The notes beneath the pieces were generated by a model that saw only the letters and a program-made list of their open reading frames with translations, was not told the origin of the DNA and did no database searches. Positions 1 to 7,390 of a DNA stretch of 41,727 nucleotides are shown here, piece after piece (within the stretch, counting starts at the first letter, position 1; each line of letters opens with the position of its first letter). Where the stretch lies: contig NZ_JAAHHG010000015.1 of the NCBI RefSeq assembly GCF_010692555.1, positions 1 to 41,727 of the forward strand, written 5' to 3'. Both the position numbers and the translations under genes were made by a program. This DNA comes from Okeania sp. SIO3B5 (GTDB lineage Bacteria; Cyanobacteriota; Cyanobacteriia; Cyanobacteriales; Microcoleaceae).

Positions 1-914
1 CTTCTAAGAATGTCCGGAATTGTCTCCAACCTAAATCAGAAATTGCTCTGGATAATTTACGGTTTTTAACCATTCCAGAAACGTTGTTATACTTCTAAAA
101 CAATTGTTTGGTTTTCACGAATTATTTTAGTAGATAATTTATGTAGAAAATCAGTCCTTGTATCTTTCAGCTTGGCATGTAATTTAGCTACTCTAACCCT
201 GGCTTTTTCATACCTTTTAGAGCCTTTAGTTTTATGAGATAATGGCTTACTTAACTTTCTTAACTTCTTAATTCGTTTTTTGAGTGGTTTTGGTGCATCA
301 ATCTTTGTACCGTCACTAAATGTAGCAAAAGTTTTAATACCTAAATCTATGCCTACTGAATTATCAGTTTTAGGTAATATTTCTGGTTGTATTTCTACTA
401 CAAAACTCAAGAAATATCTATGAGCGGAATCTTTGATTACTGTTACTGATGATGGAGCAGCAGGTAACTCTCTTGACCATACAATTTTCAGCTTTCCTAT
501 CTTGGCTAAATAGATTTTATGTTGACCAACTTTAAATCCTCACGAGTGTAAACCTAGCAGTTTGCTTTGACTTTCTACTCTTAAATTTAGGAGGTTTAAC
601 AGGTCTACCTTTTCTCTCACCTTTAGTCGATTTGAAAAAGTTAGAGCAACGCCTGGTTTAAATCATTCAAAGATTGCTGCAATGGTATAGCAGAAACTTC
701 TGATAACCATTCTCTATATTCAGCCTTCTTAGCTTGAGTTATAAACTGTTTTTGTAGTTCAGATAAGTTAGGTTTCTTTTCTCCTGATTTATACTTTTGT
801 TGGCAGCAAGCTAGACTATCATTCACTCGCCACACGAACACAACCAAATAGCTTGGCTAATCGGTATTTTTGTCCCGGTGTTGGATATATACGATACTTA
901 AATCTAGCTTTCAT
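1..914 (-). pseudogene. tnpB: IS605-type tnpB remnant, copy 1 (cut by window edge)
   Basis: This is a broken TnpB RNA-guided nuclease gene read on the minus strand. It starts at an ATG at 912-914 (MKARFKYRIYPTPGQKYRLAK...) and runs off the left edge. The readable pieces are an N-terminal segment at 641-847 and a RuvC-I segment at 87-410 containing DLGIKTFATFSDG. The frame is lost about 25 codons in, where ...CVRVA runs into SE-stop while the next frame continues VNDSLACC. A second break lies around 410-640. The same first frameshift occurs in the inverted copy at 3895, so the lesion predates duplication. No active protein is expected. The end of the gene and its right end lie outside the window. 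Confidence 0.9.
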
Positions 915-965
915 AATTCCTATTTAAACTAACAGTATGATAACATATTTATAGAAATAAAATCA

Positions 966-1010
966 ACTAAAAAGTCGCCCGCTTATGGACGAGGCTTTAA
1001 ACCCAATTTT
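966..1010 (-). repeat. IS200/IS605 left-end hairpin of tnpB copy 1
   Basis: Read on the minus strand, this is an imperfect palindrome (GCCTCGTCC / GGGCGAC) followed by a T-run, about 55 bases ahead of the tnpB start. It matches the hairpin ahead of copy 2 at 3811-3840, including the outer stretch TTGGGTTTAAAGCC. Subterminal hairpins of this kind are the TnpA recognition sites of IS200/IS605 elements. The outermost base cannot be fixed from sequence alone. Confidence 0.7.
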
Positions 1011-1171
1011 CTGGTAAGTCCTTATAGTATCTGATTGTGGTTGTTAAGTGAACTGAACATAATTTTAAGTTTCAACTAAAGATTTGTTTTCTTGTTGAGT
1101 AGGTTTGATTGGTGTGGAAATAATTTTTCTGCCACTCGTAGCTTGTTTTTTTTCTAAATCTGGTTGGGTCG

Positions 1172-1237
1172 ATGGGAGCTATTAACTCCGCACCTCCCAG
1201 TTAGATCCGGACGTGCCCATTTCTGTGCATCCGGCTC
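1172..1237 (-). ncRNA. Group II intron 3' end remnant (domains V and VI)
   Basis: On the minus strand 1237-1204 reads as a domain V: it begins GAGCCGGATG, has an internal GAAA and closes with CGTCCGGATC. The outer stem pairs except for the third pair, a G-A mismatch where domain V normally has G-U. The AGC catalytic triad is present. It is followed at once by a domain VI-like hairpin (GGGAG...CTCCC, 1203-1172) ending in an ATCGACC context typical of intron 3' ends. No intron-encoded reverse transcriptase or 5' domains are visible upstream on this strand, where a transposase scrap on the other strand begins by about 1311. It is therefore a truncated, presumably inactive intron tail. The call rests on motif reading, not on covariance search. 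Confidence 0.7.
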
Positions 1238-1310
1238 CCGACAATCTGTACACCATATCGGATATGGGTATCATTGCTTCATGTGGATGTACTGATGACA
1301 GCTACACAGA

Positions 1311-1620
1311 ACAGAATATATTGTCACTAATGACTTGAGCCAATCTTCTATAGATGATGTAGAATTTGAGTCACAAACTAGATGGAAAATAGAAGATATC
1401 AACCGAGAAATTAAGCAATTAACAGGACTTGAGTTTTGTCAATGTCCTAGGGCGAGAATTCAAAAAAACCATATTGCTTGTGCCATGCTGGCGAGTGAAT
1501 CATTTAAAAGGGTTAGCAGGGAAAATGGGAAAAACTATTTACCAAATCAAATATGAATTGTTGTCTAATTATTTAATAAATGAACTGAAATATCCTTCAA
1601 TTAAAATTAAGGTTATTTAA
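1311..1620 (+). pseudogene. DDE transposase C-terminal remnant (IS701/IS4-like)
   Basis: Only the last hundred or so residues of a cyanobacterial DDE transposase remain. Frame one reads TEYIVTNDLSQSSIDDVEF then RWKIEDINREIKQLTGLEFCQC and RIQKNHIACAMLA. The sequence then shifts frame, and the second frame supplies GKTIYQIKYELLSNYLINELKYPS to a stop at 1618-1620. RWKIE...REIKQLTG.E.CQCR is the region around the catalytic Glu in this transposase group. The catalytic N-terminal half is missing, with a group II intron tail lying just upstream on the other strand. The family assignment is from memory of the motif and could be a neighbouring DDE family. Confidence 0.75.
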
Positions 1621-1805
1621 CTTTTTAACAGTTGGATTTTGGTGAGAAAATTTAAGCGACCGCATAAAAAATTAGCTAGCGTTAGCGGAGCTTTGCGTCA
1701 GCAATCGCTCTATTTACCATGCGCTATATATAGTGTCTTTGCGTAAGTCCTGTATTAAAATCATCCCGCATTTATGCAACGCCCTCTCTACCATTACCTC
1801 ACCTG

Positions 1806-2591
1806 TTACCTAATCTCTCGAAAGAGATGAGTATGTTGAGGATTATAAAGACCAGAACGCCCTACTTTTTCCACTTTCTCCAATGCCGGACTAATAACAT
1901 ATAGAGTTGTTCTGACTAACTGTTTCTCCTCAGTAACAACAGCCATTTTCTCCAAAGGTACAACCCAAATCTGTTCATCAGGCCATCCCAAACGATAACA
2001 TATTGCAATAGGTATTTGAGGCGAGTAATGTTCTATCAACTTTTGTTGTGCTTCCCAAACATGACGAGCGCTCAAATACAAACATAAACTCGCCCCGTGA
2101 GCAGCCAAACTACTCAACTCTTCACTAGGAGGAACTCCTGTAGCTTTTCCACTAATCCTAGTTAATATAATTGTCTGTACCAACCCAGGTACAGTCAACT
2201 CCACTTTTAACTTAGCTGCTGCATCCTGAAATGCGCTAATTCCCGGCACAATTTCAAAATCAATTTCTGCCTCTGCCAAAAGCTGCATTTGCTCATAAAC
2301 CGCCCCATATAAACTTGGATCTCCAGAATGGAGACGTACTACAGAACAACCTTTTTTCACTCGGTCTATCATTAGAGGCAAAATATCCTCTAGGGTTTTA
2401 TTTGCCGTTCCAATCACCTCAGCATCAGGACGTACATCTCGTAAAATTTGCTTAGGCACTAAAGAATCTGCATATAGAATCACATCTGCTTTCGCCAAGA
2501 TTTTATAAGCCTTCACTGTTAATAGATCGGGGTCTCCTGGACCTGCCCCTACAATGTAGACTGCTGCTTCAAGACTTTCTGTATTATTCAT
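1806..2591 (-). CDS. cobM: Precorrin-4 C11-methyltransferase
   Basis: CobM/CbiF transfers a methyl group from S-adenosylmethionine to C-11 of (cobalt-)precorrin-4 in the cobalamin corrin-ring pathway, in the cytosol. The 261-residue length is usual for the family. The N-terminus carries VYIVGAGPGDPDLLTVKA, the SAM-binding loop of tetrapyrrole methylases. The second signature VVRLHSGDPSLYGAVYEQ follows near residue 90, and VPGISAFQDAAA near 120. The start ATG at 2589-2591 is the only sensible one. It lies downstream of lgt on the same strand with about 315 bases between, so cotranscription is possible but not shown. No B12 riboswitch was recognised ahead of it. Confidence 0.95.
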   Translation of the reverse strand: MNNTESLEAAVYIVGAGPGDPDLLTVKAYKILAKADVILYADSLVPKQILRDVRPDAEVIGTANKTLEDILPLMIDRVKKGCSVVRLHSGDPSLYGAVYEQMQLLAEAEIDFEIVPGISAFQDAAAKLKVELTVPGLVQTIILTRISGKATGVPPSEELSSLAAHGASLCLYLSARHVWEAQQKLIEHYSPQIPIAICYRLGWPDEQIWVVPLEKMAVVTEEKQLVRTTLYVISPALEKVEKVGRSGLYNPQHTHLFREIR

Positions 2592-2688
2592 TTATTAGTA
2601 TTAGCCAAAAAATTTTTTTAATTTTGTGATTTTTCCTGATGTTAATAACTACATTCAGATAAAAGAAATGGTAGATGCACCCTGGTAT

Positions 2689-2719
2689 AGCTCTGGACTT
2701 ACTGTCTAGAGCTTTTTTT
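2689..2719 (+). terminator. Hairpin plus T-run between lgt and cobM
   Basis: AGCTCTGGAC and GTCTAGAGCT pair (one mismatch) around a 5-base loop and are followed by seven Ts. This is a good rho-independent terminator shape for plus-strand transcription, yet both neighbouring genes are on the minus strand. It may stop an unannotated plus-strand transcript or be a transposon-end relic. Confidence 0.4.
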
Positions 2720-2732
2720 ATCTCAACGTTGG

Positions 2733-2795
2733 TTGAAGACCCGCTTGTTTTCATCCAAGGGCTAAAGCCACTTGGCTTTCAACTGCACGTTTTTT
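2733..2795 (-). repeat. IS200/IS605-like right-end hairpin, solo
   Basis: On the minus strand this reads GTTGAAAGCC, a palindrome (AAAGCC/GGCTTT), then GGATGAAAACAAGCGGGTC. A close relative sits at 32221-32284, with the same flanks around a different hairpin. Hairpin followed by GATGAAAAC... is the layout of an IS200/IS605 right end. No tnpB piece adjoins it. It lies between cobM and lgt. Confidence 0.5.
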
Positions 2796-2905
2796 TTGTA
2801 AATGAAGAATACCTGGCACAGGAACAAGATACTCCCACTGCTGTGCCTCGTAACAAACTTTGCCGGACAATGCACCACCACCTTTTTATGTTCATTACTA
2901 AGATT

Positions 2906-3790
2906 TCAGTCTTTCTGCATCTCTTCCTCCCTATACCTATTCTCTGAAGGCCATACATCAGGTAAAGGTCGCTTTAACAAATATAGCCAAGCCAAACCTG
3001 CCAACCCCAACAAAATTCCAGCTAAACTCACAAATTGGGCAATTCGCAGTGGCCCTAACATCAAACTATCAGTCCGTAATCCCTCAATCCAAATTCGTCC
3101 ACTACTATAAGCTGCCATATAAACAAGAAATAAAGTTCCTACCTGAAGCCTATATCTACCCCGCAAATCTCTAAAAAATAGGAATAGTAATAGTCCAAAT
3201 ACCATCAAATTCCATAGAGACTCATATAAAAAAGTGGGATGAAAATAATCAAAATTTACTAATTCTGATGGACGACGTTCTGGAGGAATATATAACTTCC
3301 AGGGTAAATCAGTGGGACTACCAAAAGCCTCAGAATTGAAAAAATTGCCCCACCGACCGATGGCTTGTCCCAAAATTACAGAAGGAGCCACTAAATCTGC
3401 CAATTGCCAAAAAGAGATTTTATTAATTCTCGCAAAAATTAAAGCAGCGATCGCTCCACCAATAATTGCTCCATGAATTGCAATACCTCCTTTCCAAATT
3501 GCAATCATATCTATAGGATTTTGTTGGTACTGTTCCCACTCAAACAGAACATAGTACAACCTTGCTCCAGGAATTGCAGCTAATACCAACCAAACTACTA
3601 GATCGCCTAATAATTCAGGGTTAACATTACGTCGTTTAGCCAAATATTGGGAGAGAGTAACTCCGATTAATACTGCTGTGGCAATTAAAAGTCCATACCA
3701 ACGGACTGCCAAAGGCCCCAATTCAAAAATAGTTGGACCAGGAGAAGTAAATTGAAAGCCTAAAGGCAATAAGGGAATCTCTACTGTCAT
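2906..3790 (-). CDS. lgt: Prolipoprotein diacylglyceryl transferase
   Basis: Lgt is the inner-membrane enzyme that moves a diacylglyceryl group from phosphatidylglycerol to the lipobox cysteine of prolipoproteins, the first step of lipoprotein maturation. The 294-residue protein has about seven hydrophobic segments. It carries the family signature at roughly residues 137-155 ([20 protein letters not shown]), with the essential Arg and the N-F-x-N-x-E core. HGAIIGG near 105 is the conserved His region. The start ATG at 3788-3790 lies only about 10-20 bases from the left end of the tnpB copy 2 element. Its native promoter has therefore probably been displaced, and transcription must start inside the IS. 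A lipoprotein substrate (peptide-binding protein) is encoded at 26740. Confidence 0.95.
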   Translation of the reverse strand: MTVEIPLLPLGFQFTSPGPTIFELGPLAVRWYGLLIATAVLIGVTLSQYLAKRRNVNPELLGDLVVWLVLAAIPGARLYYVLFEWEQYQQNPIDMIAIWKGGIAIHGAIIGGAIAALIFARINKISFWQLADLVAPSVILGQAIGRWGNFFNSEAFGSPTDLPWKLYIPPERRPSELVNFDYFHPTFLYESLWNLMVFGLLLFLFFRDLRGRYRLQVGTLFLVYMAAYSSGRIWIEGLRTDSLMLGPLRIAQFVSLAGILLGLAGLAWLYLLKRPLPDVWPSENRYREEEMQKD

Positions 3791-3797
3791 AAATTTA

Positions 3798-3845
3798 CCA
3801 AAAAATTGGGTTTAAAGCCTCGCCCTTCTAGGGCGACTTTTTAGT
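3798..3845 (+). repeat. IS200/IS605 left end of tnpB copy 2
   Basis: This contains TTGGGTTTAAAGCC, then the hairpin TCGCCC-TTCTA-GGGCGA, then a T-run. It is the same left-end structure as at 966-1010. It abuts the lgt start codon (3790) on the other strand. Confidence 0.75.
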
Positions 3846-3894
3846 TGCTTTTTTTAATAAAAATGTTATCATACTGTTAGTTCAGATAGGAATT

Positions 3895-5083
3895 ATGAAA
3901 GCTAGATTTAAGTATCGTATTTATCCAACACCGGGACAAAAATACCGAGAGCGCAAAGCTATTTGGTTGTGTTCGTGTGGCGAGTGAATGATAGCCTAGC
4001 TTGTTGTCAAGAAAAGTATAGATCGGGAGAAAAGAAACCCAACTTATCTCAACTACAAAAACAGTTTATCACTCAATCGAAAAACACTGAAGACAGAGAA
4101 TGGTTATCAGAAGTTTCTGCTATACCATTGCAGCAATCTTTAAATGATTTAAATCAGGCTTATCAAAATTTTTTCCGTTCGACTAAAGGAGAGAGAAAAG
4201 GTAAACCTGTTAAACCTCCTAAATTTATGCATTAGAAAGTCAAAGCAAACTGCTAGGTTTACATGCATGAGGGTTTAAAATTGGTCAACACAAAGTTCCT
4301 AGCAACGCTAAGATTGGAAAGCTGAAAATAGTTTCGCCCGTGAGAGTTACCTGCTGCTCCATCATCAGTAACAGTAATCAAAGATTCCGCTAATAGATAT
4401 TTCTTGAGTTTTGTAGTAGAAATACAACCAGAAATCTTACCTCAAACTGATAATTCAGTAGGTATAGATTTAGGCATTTCTACCTTTGCTACATTTAGTG
4501 ACGGTACAAAGGTTGATGCTCCTAAGCCACTAAAGAAACGAATTAAGAAGTATCAAAAGTTAAGTAAGTCATTATCTCATAAAACTAAAGGATCTAAAAG
4601 GTATGAAAAAGCCAGGGTTAGAGTTGCTAAGTTCCATGCTAAATTAAAAGATACACTCGTCAGATTTTCTGCATAAATTATCTACTAAAATAATTCGTGA
4701 AAACCAAACAGTTGTTTTAGAAGATTTGTTTGCGAAGCATCTCCGTTGGAAACGTTTCTGGTATGGTAAAAAACCGTAAACTATCCAGAGCTATATCTGA
4801 TTTAGGTTGGCGACAATTTAGAACTTTCTTAGAAGGAAAAGCTGAGAAATACGGTCGTGATTTTAGAGTAATTAGCCGTTGGGAGCCTACTTCTCAAATT
4901 TGCTCAAATTGTGGCTTTAAAGGTGGCAAGCTAGACCTGAAGGTGCGAGAATGGGAGTGTCTCAACTGCGGTGCAAAACATGTTCTTAGACGAGAATGCA
5001 GCAATAAATATATTAGTCGCTCCTTGGGCATTCGGAGACAAAAAACGGACGTGGAGGCAAGTGTAAGACTACCGCCAAGTTAG
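3895..5083 (+). pseudogene. tnpB: IS605-type tnpB, copy 2, multiply frameshifted
   Basis: This is a full-length but dead copy of the tnpB seen at 1-914, in inverted orientation. It starts MKARFKYRIYPTPGQKY, then loses frame at the same GTGGCGAGTGAATGAT site as copy 1. Readable segments are 3963-4235 (N-terminus), 4404-4676 (RuvC-I, DLGISTFATFSDGT) and 4730-5083. The last holds NVSGMVKNRKLSRAISDLGW and the zinc finger CSNCG...CLNCG. RuvC-II VVLED is visible near 4705-4725. The RuvC-III segment (DENAAINIL) is present only after another frameshift near 4985, so the annotated tail ending ASVRLPPS is out of frame. No TnpA is present. The protein is certainly inactive as encoded. Confidence 0.92.
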
Positions 5084-5086
5084 CAG

Positions 5087-5165
5087 CAGCCTGTGAGGCG
5101 TCAACCCGCCGAGGAGTTACGGCTCGGTAGGAATCCCCGTGCCTAACAGCCGGGGAGGATGTCAA
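5087..5165 (+). repeat. Right end (and putative omega-RNA 3' part) of tnpB copy 2
   Basis: GAATCCCCG and CGGGGAGGATGTCAA form the terminal hairpin, with the element ending at TGTCAA (5160-5165). This is the standard right end of these elements, and in TnpB systems the region gives rise to the guide RNA scaffold. Two other right ends in the window finish with the same TGTCAA (8769-8774, and minus strand 22425-22420). The tnpB is dead, but this end could still serve as a substrate in trans. Confidence 0.7.
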
Positions 5166-5473
5166 ATAGAAAAACTAATTATAAGAATACTTTAATAGCT
5201 AAAAGTCAAAAGTTAGAAATTTTGAGGAATATAGCGATCGCACAACATATATAGCAATCAGGAATCAGTTGTGAGAATTGAAGTGTTCCTTAAAAGTATA
5301 GAATATAGCAATTATTATATTAATATAGTACGTTTTTTCTTCTTCTCTGTCCCCAGATCCCAGAACCCAGATCCCGTGTTCCCTAAAAGTTTCCAATATC
5401 TCACAACTCAAATCATATTGCTATAGCAGTGATGGGATTTGTATATTTTTCTCTGACAAAAGCAATAGGGTTA

Positions 5474-5593
5474 TATCATGTCCGGTAGCATCGGAGCGTG
5501 TATAAAATTAAGGTGACACTCTTGAGAAAACCTTCTGCCTCCTGCCTCCTGCCTTCGGACCGCCAAAGTCTAACTATTCAACCGGACATGATA
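5474..5593 (+). mobile_element. MITE, TATCATGTCCGG family, copy A
   Basis: A 120-bp element with perfect 12-base inverted ends (TATCATGTCCGG / CCGGACATGATA), flanked by a direct TTA at 5471-5473 and 5594-5596. The interior has no ORF but carries CTGCCTC heptamers. Copies B (34918) and C (35408) share its ends. A 3-bp TWA duplication is like that of IS1031-group IS5 elements or PIF/Harbinger. Tc1/IS630 with TA duplication is the alternative. Confidence 0.85.
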
Positions 5594-5704
5594 TTAATAG
5601 GAGAAATAAAGTAGAAAAATGCTCCCTACTTCCCATCTCCCCATCTCCCTATCTTTAACTATATAAATAGATAGCTATCAAATCAGTTCTATAGGGTATA
5701 GTTT

Positions 5705-5780
5705 GTAAGTATTCAGCTATTAGCAGTCAGCTAGCCTCCTCCGCAGGAGACTAGCTAATAGCTGACGTCTGAATGCTTAC
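5705..5780. mobile_element. Short GTAAGCATT-family element with 8-bp target duplication
   Basis: A 76-bp near-perfect palindrome (GTAAGTATTCAGC... / ...GAATGCTTAC) is flanked by an exact 8-bp direct repeat TATAGTTT at 5697-5704 and 5781-5788. It looks like a deletion form of the 195-240 bp elements at 10309, 32288 and 33359. Confidence 0.8.
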
Positions 5781-6217
5781 TATAGTTTCCCTTCTGCCTC
5801 TAAACTTCTTGAAAAATTACTGTTAAATAAAGTAAAGTATTTTGTCAATCACTTTACATCACTAATTCATAATATACCTGTAGAGAGTTACTCTTGAATT
5901 TTGACTTTAATATCTCTTTAAACATCTCAAAATTTAATCTTTTTTTAAGAACTGAAGAGTACAAAGTTCTCCCAAAAAACGATTGGTTTTGAAGACTGAA
6001 AGTATTACTGAAAAAGGTTTACAGTACTTACAGCTCTGAATGAAAATTTTTTAACCTTTAGATCGCTGAAAGCTTTAGCTAGCAATAGTTATTCCAAGAA
6101 CTTTGCACTGTCTAGTTAAGAAATTAATTCTTATTATAAAATTAAGAAATTGGAAAAAATAGCCAATTATACTCAATATTGATTAAAATTGAATAATGTA
6201 AACTTAATTTTCGGGTA

Positions 6218-6604
6218 GTGAAGAAATATATGGAAGTATTGCAAGAACAAATTATTGCTTTGAGTAAAAAAATTGAAGCAATACACACAATTATTGAAAA
6301 ACTGAACGACCGGGTATCAACCTTTATAATTAAACAGGAGGTAAATCAACATAAATCTACAGAAAATACTTCGAGTCTGATACAGCTCAATGAACTAAAA
6401 CAAAAATATAACGACTTCGATCTAGAATTAGAACACAAAGACGTGCTAGTAGATGATGACTATATGAATCAAGGTAGTCAAAATATGGATCGAGAATTAA
6501 CATCAGAAATTCAAATTCAACGGCTAACAGCTCAATTGACAGCAGCCTATAATCGAATTGCTGCTTTAGAAGAACAATTACTTTCAAAAAGAATTAAAAC
6601 TTAG
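6218..6604 (+). CDS. Coiled-coil protein of unknown function
   Basis: A 128-residue hydrophilic protein. The GTG at 6218 gives the longest frame; the ATG at 6230 (MEVLQEQIIALSKKIEAIH) is an equally likely start. Two stretches have heptad character: residues 5-45 (QEQIIALSKKIEAIHTIIEKLND) and 95-125 (EIQIQRLTAQLTAAYNRIAALEEQL). An acidic linker with DVLVDDDY separates them. There is no signal peptide, membrane segment or recognised domain. It stands alone after a long AT-rich spacer. I do not recognise the family. Codon use and the length of the open frame argue that it is real. Confidence 0.6.
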   Translation: MKKYMEVLQEQIIALSKKIEAIHTIIEKLNDRVSTFIIKQEVNQHKSTENTSSLIQLNELKQKYNDFDLELEHKDVLVDDDYMNQGSQNMDRELTSEIQIQRLTAQLTAAYNRIAALEEQLLSKRIKT

Positions 6605-6913
6605 GTATATGGGTTCATTAATGGATAAGGTTCAATATTTCAAGCCTCTGACTTTCCTAGGTCATGCTACGCAAACAGGCAGAGAGAAGTACTGATAACT
6701 GATAACTGAAATGACATACTCTCTGAATTAAAGGTGGGGAGATTATCCTGAAACCAGGATTCTTGGTTTGCGCTCCGCAAAGCTACGCCAACAACAAGTT
6801 CATTTAAACCAAATATCTTGTGGAATTTAATCAGTTAGATGGTTCTCTTTGATTATAACATAATGTGTGTTTGCTAACGAATTGAACCGCTATTCGTTGA
6901 TGAAGTCAACTCT
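6605..6913. other. Spacer without supported gene
   Basis: About 300 bases. ACTGATAACTGATAACTGA near 6689 is a short heptamer tract. TTGCGCTCCGCAAAGCTACGCC near 6768 resembles a small palindromic repeat common in this genome type. Nothing else was recognised. Confidence 0.5.
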
Positions 6914-7108
6914 TTATTCTACTCGCACCCATCCTCTGAACACAAAATATGAAAGTCTCTTAACAGTACAAAGGTCTTCTGAGCTTAGAGACTCGTCCAA
7001 TACCGCAGCCATGAGGCCATAGCAGTCTGATTTTGTGAGGAAGCCACTTTTGGCAACAGAAGCCATAATTTCGTTGATTGCACCGGGAAGTAAGTTAATT
7101 TGAAGCAT
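6914..7108 (-). CDS. Small conserved cyanobacterial protein of unknown function
   Basis: A 64-residue protein from the ATG at 7106-7108. The reading frame could start at 7129 (MELKVDI), but the family I remember begins M-L-Q-I-x-L-L-P, which matches MLQINLLPGAINEIMASVAKSG. The middle, LTKSDCYGLMAAVLDESLSSED, and the arginine/valine-rich tail also fit small cyanobacterial orphans of 60-80 residues. No catalytic motif or membrane segment is visible. Such genes often sit alone or near toxin-antitoxin genes; here the nearest neighbour is a broken subtilase. Function unknown. Confidence 0.65.
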   Translation of the reverse strand: MLQINLLPGAINEIMASVAKSGFLTKSDCYGLMAAVLDESLSSEDLCTVKRLSYFVFRGWVRVE

Positions 7109-7348
7109 AATATCAACCTTAAGTTCCATATTTCAATCATCCACTCTTTTTCATAATATGGTGGTGATTAATAGTACAACCAACGGTGATTTTTTGGTGT
7201 ATATTGAGTGAAGCAGATATGTAAGTTTGTGTGATGTTTGTCACAACGTTTGATTTGTTAATCAATCCAGTGCTATTTTTACATCGTAATGGTTAATACC
7301 GAATTTGTATAGTTGTCAATTATTGCCATATTAGTCGCAACTAGATAA

Positions 7349-7390
7349 TATAACACCTAACACCTAAGACCTAACACCTACCACCTATTC
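7349..7390. repeat. ACACCTA heptamer tract
   Basis: About five imperfect copies of a CCTAACA/ACACCTA heptamer end at the 3' end of the subtilase pseudogene. This is one of several unrelated heptamers in the spacers of this window. Confidence 0.6.

Larger units (their letters stand above)
5166..6217. other. Gene-free spacer with two small transposons and heptamer tracts
   Basis: No gene is supported here. It holds a HIP1 octamer near 5236, a CCCAGAT-type heptamer tract at 5350-5392, a TATCATGTCCGG element (5474-5593), a CATCTCCC tract (5630-5655) and a GTAAGCATT element (5705-5780). About 430 bases of AT-rich sequence without recognisable structure follow, up to the gene at 6218. Confidence 0.7.

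Noticed and set aside
2675-3110. Two plus-strand open frames (90 and 102 codons) between cobM and lgt
   Set aside because: One runs through a terminator-like hairpin and a transposon end, the other is antisense to the end of lgt. Neither has a domain or a ribosome site.
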